A DNA stretch of 5,187 nt from JBGPBY01 sp041481485 (GTDB lineage: Bacteria > Acidobacteriota > Terriglobia > 20CM-2-55-15): positions 1-5,187 of the forward strand of contig JBGPBY010000520.1 in NCBI GenBank assembly GCA_041481485.1. The letters are read 5' to 3'. The translations under genes were made by a program, and so were the position numbers. Each line of letters begins with the position of its first letter. The stretch's first letter is position 1. Shown one piece after another: positions 4,533 to 5,187 of this stretch. The notes under the pieces are model-generated. The model worked only from the letters and a program-made list of their open reading frames with translations. It was not told where the DNA came from and ran no database searches.

Positions 4533-5187
4533 TATCCGCATTCCTCACGACTGTGCGTTTTCGTGGAAGGCGGCCTTCGGTACTTGGAGTCGGTACCTCG
4601 ATGTCGGTCATCATCACAAGCCCGACTATTTGGCGAAGATTATCGATTCCGATTCGTTCCACGGCATGCTGGATGGATTCCCGCTTCAGCGGAAACGAAA
4701 CCAGTTCCGAGTCGATATATCGTAGCAGCCGGTAGCTGAAGGCAGAATCCTCAGTTAAAAACGCTTCGACGTCCACGGCGGATATTCCGGGTTCGTTCAA
4801 TTTTGTCAGGAGCCGGCTAACCATTTCCGGATTCAGCGGAAGTTTCGGCGATGAAACGACGCTCGGTTTGCAGATGAAGTTGCCCTGAAAGTAATCGAAA
4901 CCCATCTGCTGACAAAACTGATATTCCTCAAAAGTCTGGATTTTCTCGGCGAGCAATGCGACGTTCAGCTTTTGCAGCGCCTCCGCCTCATCCTTCATCC
5001 GAACTCGATTGGCTTTGCGCAGATCGACTTTAACGAAAGAGCAGAATGGAATCATCGGGTGCGCTTGCGGCTGGTCTCCAATGTGTTCGATGGCAAACCG
5101 AAACCCGCCTTCTGAGAGGACCTTTAGCCGGTGGAGAAGTTCCGGGTCCGGTGCCGTCTCCGCTGCAATCTCGAAAACCACACGATC
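4519..5187 (-). CDS. EAL-HDOD signalling protein, N-terminus beyond window edge, short HDOD
   Basis: The frame is open to the right edge, so the visible 222 residues are the C-terminal part. Residues 1-110 are the second half of an EAL domain: VVFEIAAE, FRFAIEHIGD, FVKVDL, LLAEKIQTFEEYQF and GFDYFQGNFICKP. Several phosphodiesterase residues are changed: the usual Asp-Asp pair reads Glu34-His35, and the second Glu of the Ala-Glu-Gly-Val-Glu motif is Gln84. Lys53, Glu81 and Gln101 are kept. It is therefore probably catalytically inactive and may at most bind c-di-GMP. Residues about 118-195 match the start of an HDOD domain (SRLLTKL, SYRLLRYIDSE, FPLKRESIQHAVERIGIDNLRQIV). The protein then ends after a basic, unstructured tail, so about half of a normal HDOD domain is missing. 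The YuxH-like EAL-HDOD family is clear; the partner is unknown. Confidence 0.88.
   Translation of the reverse strand, partial: DRVVFEIAAETAPDPELLHRLKVLSEGGFRFAIEHIGDQPQAHPMIPFCSFVKVDLRKANRVRMKDEAEALQKLNVALLAEKIQTFEEYQFCQQMGFDYFQGNFICKPSVVSSPKLPLNPEMVSRLLTKLNEPGISAVDVEAFLTEDSAFSYRLLRYIDSELVSFPLKRESIQHAVERIGIDNLRQIVGLVMMTDIEVPTPSTEGRLPRKRTVVRNADIKPE

Noticed and set aside
5179..5181. GTG as the start codon of the EAL-HDOD gene
   Set aside because: The frame stays open to the window edge with two further codons, and the GTG lies within the conserved EAL strand VVFEI, so it is an internal valine.

Overview
The window looks like an Acidobacteriota chromosome segment of moderate GC content. The main clue is the gene at 2083-3186, whose protein fits the VWFA-related acidobacterial domain family, which is strongly expanded in that phylum. 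An EAL-HDOD regulator and several exported HtrA proteases also fit, but less specifically. No mobile element, tRNA, rRNA or CRISPR array was seen. Four genes appear complete and one gene runs off each edge.

Left region (1-2100): two S1C (HtrA/Do-type) serine proteases are divergently transcribed from a 156-bp intergenic region. The leftward one (1-362, cut by the window edge) has no signal peptide and is probably cytoplasmic. The rightward one (519-2003) has a signal peptide or anchor, a complete His-Asp-Ser triad and two PDZ domains, so it is an envelope protease. Its mRNA probably ends at a hairpin plus T-rich tract that overlaps the 3' end of the next, convergent gene.

Middle region (2083-3725, leftward): a two-gene unit with a 1-nt TGATG overlap. 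The first gene is a DJ-1/PfpI-superfamily protein whose nucleophile elbow reads Ala-Ile-Ser-Leu instead of Ala-Ile-Cys-His. The second is an exported VWFA-related protein with an 11-residue glycine run and no recognisable MIDAS metal site. Both members therefore seem to have lost the hallmark residues of their folds.

Right region (3726-5187): a 57-bp divergent promoter region separates the DJ-1-like gene from a stand-alone type I methionine aminopeptidase (map) with all metal ligands present. The map start is probably leaderless: an extended -10 element sits where transcription would begin about at the ATG, and no Shine-Dalgarno is visible. The map 3' end overlaps by 14 bp the 3' end of a convergent EAL-HDOD gene that runs off the right edge. 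That protein keeps a degenerate EAL domain and only about the first half of an HDOD domain.

The likely themes are envelope proteostasis (HtrA pair), an uncharacterised DJ-1-like/VWFA-like pair, protein maturation (MetAP) and signalling (EAL-HDOD). Nothing in the sequence proves these units act together.
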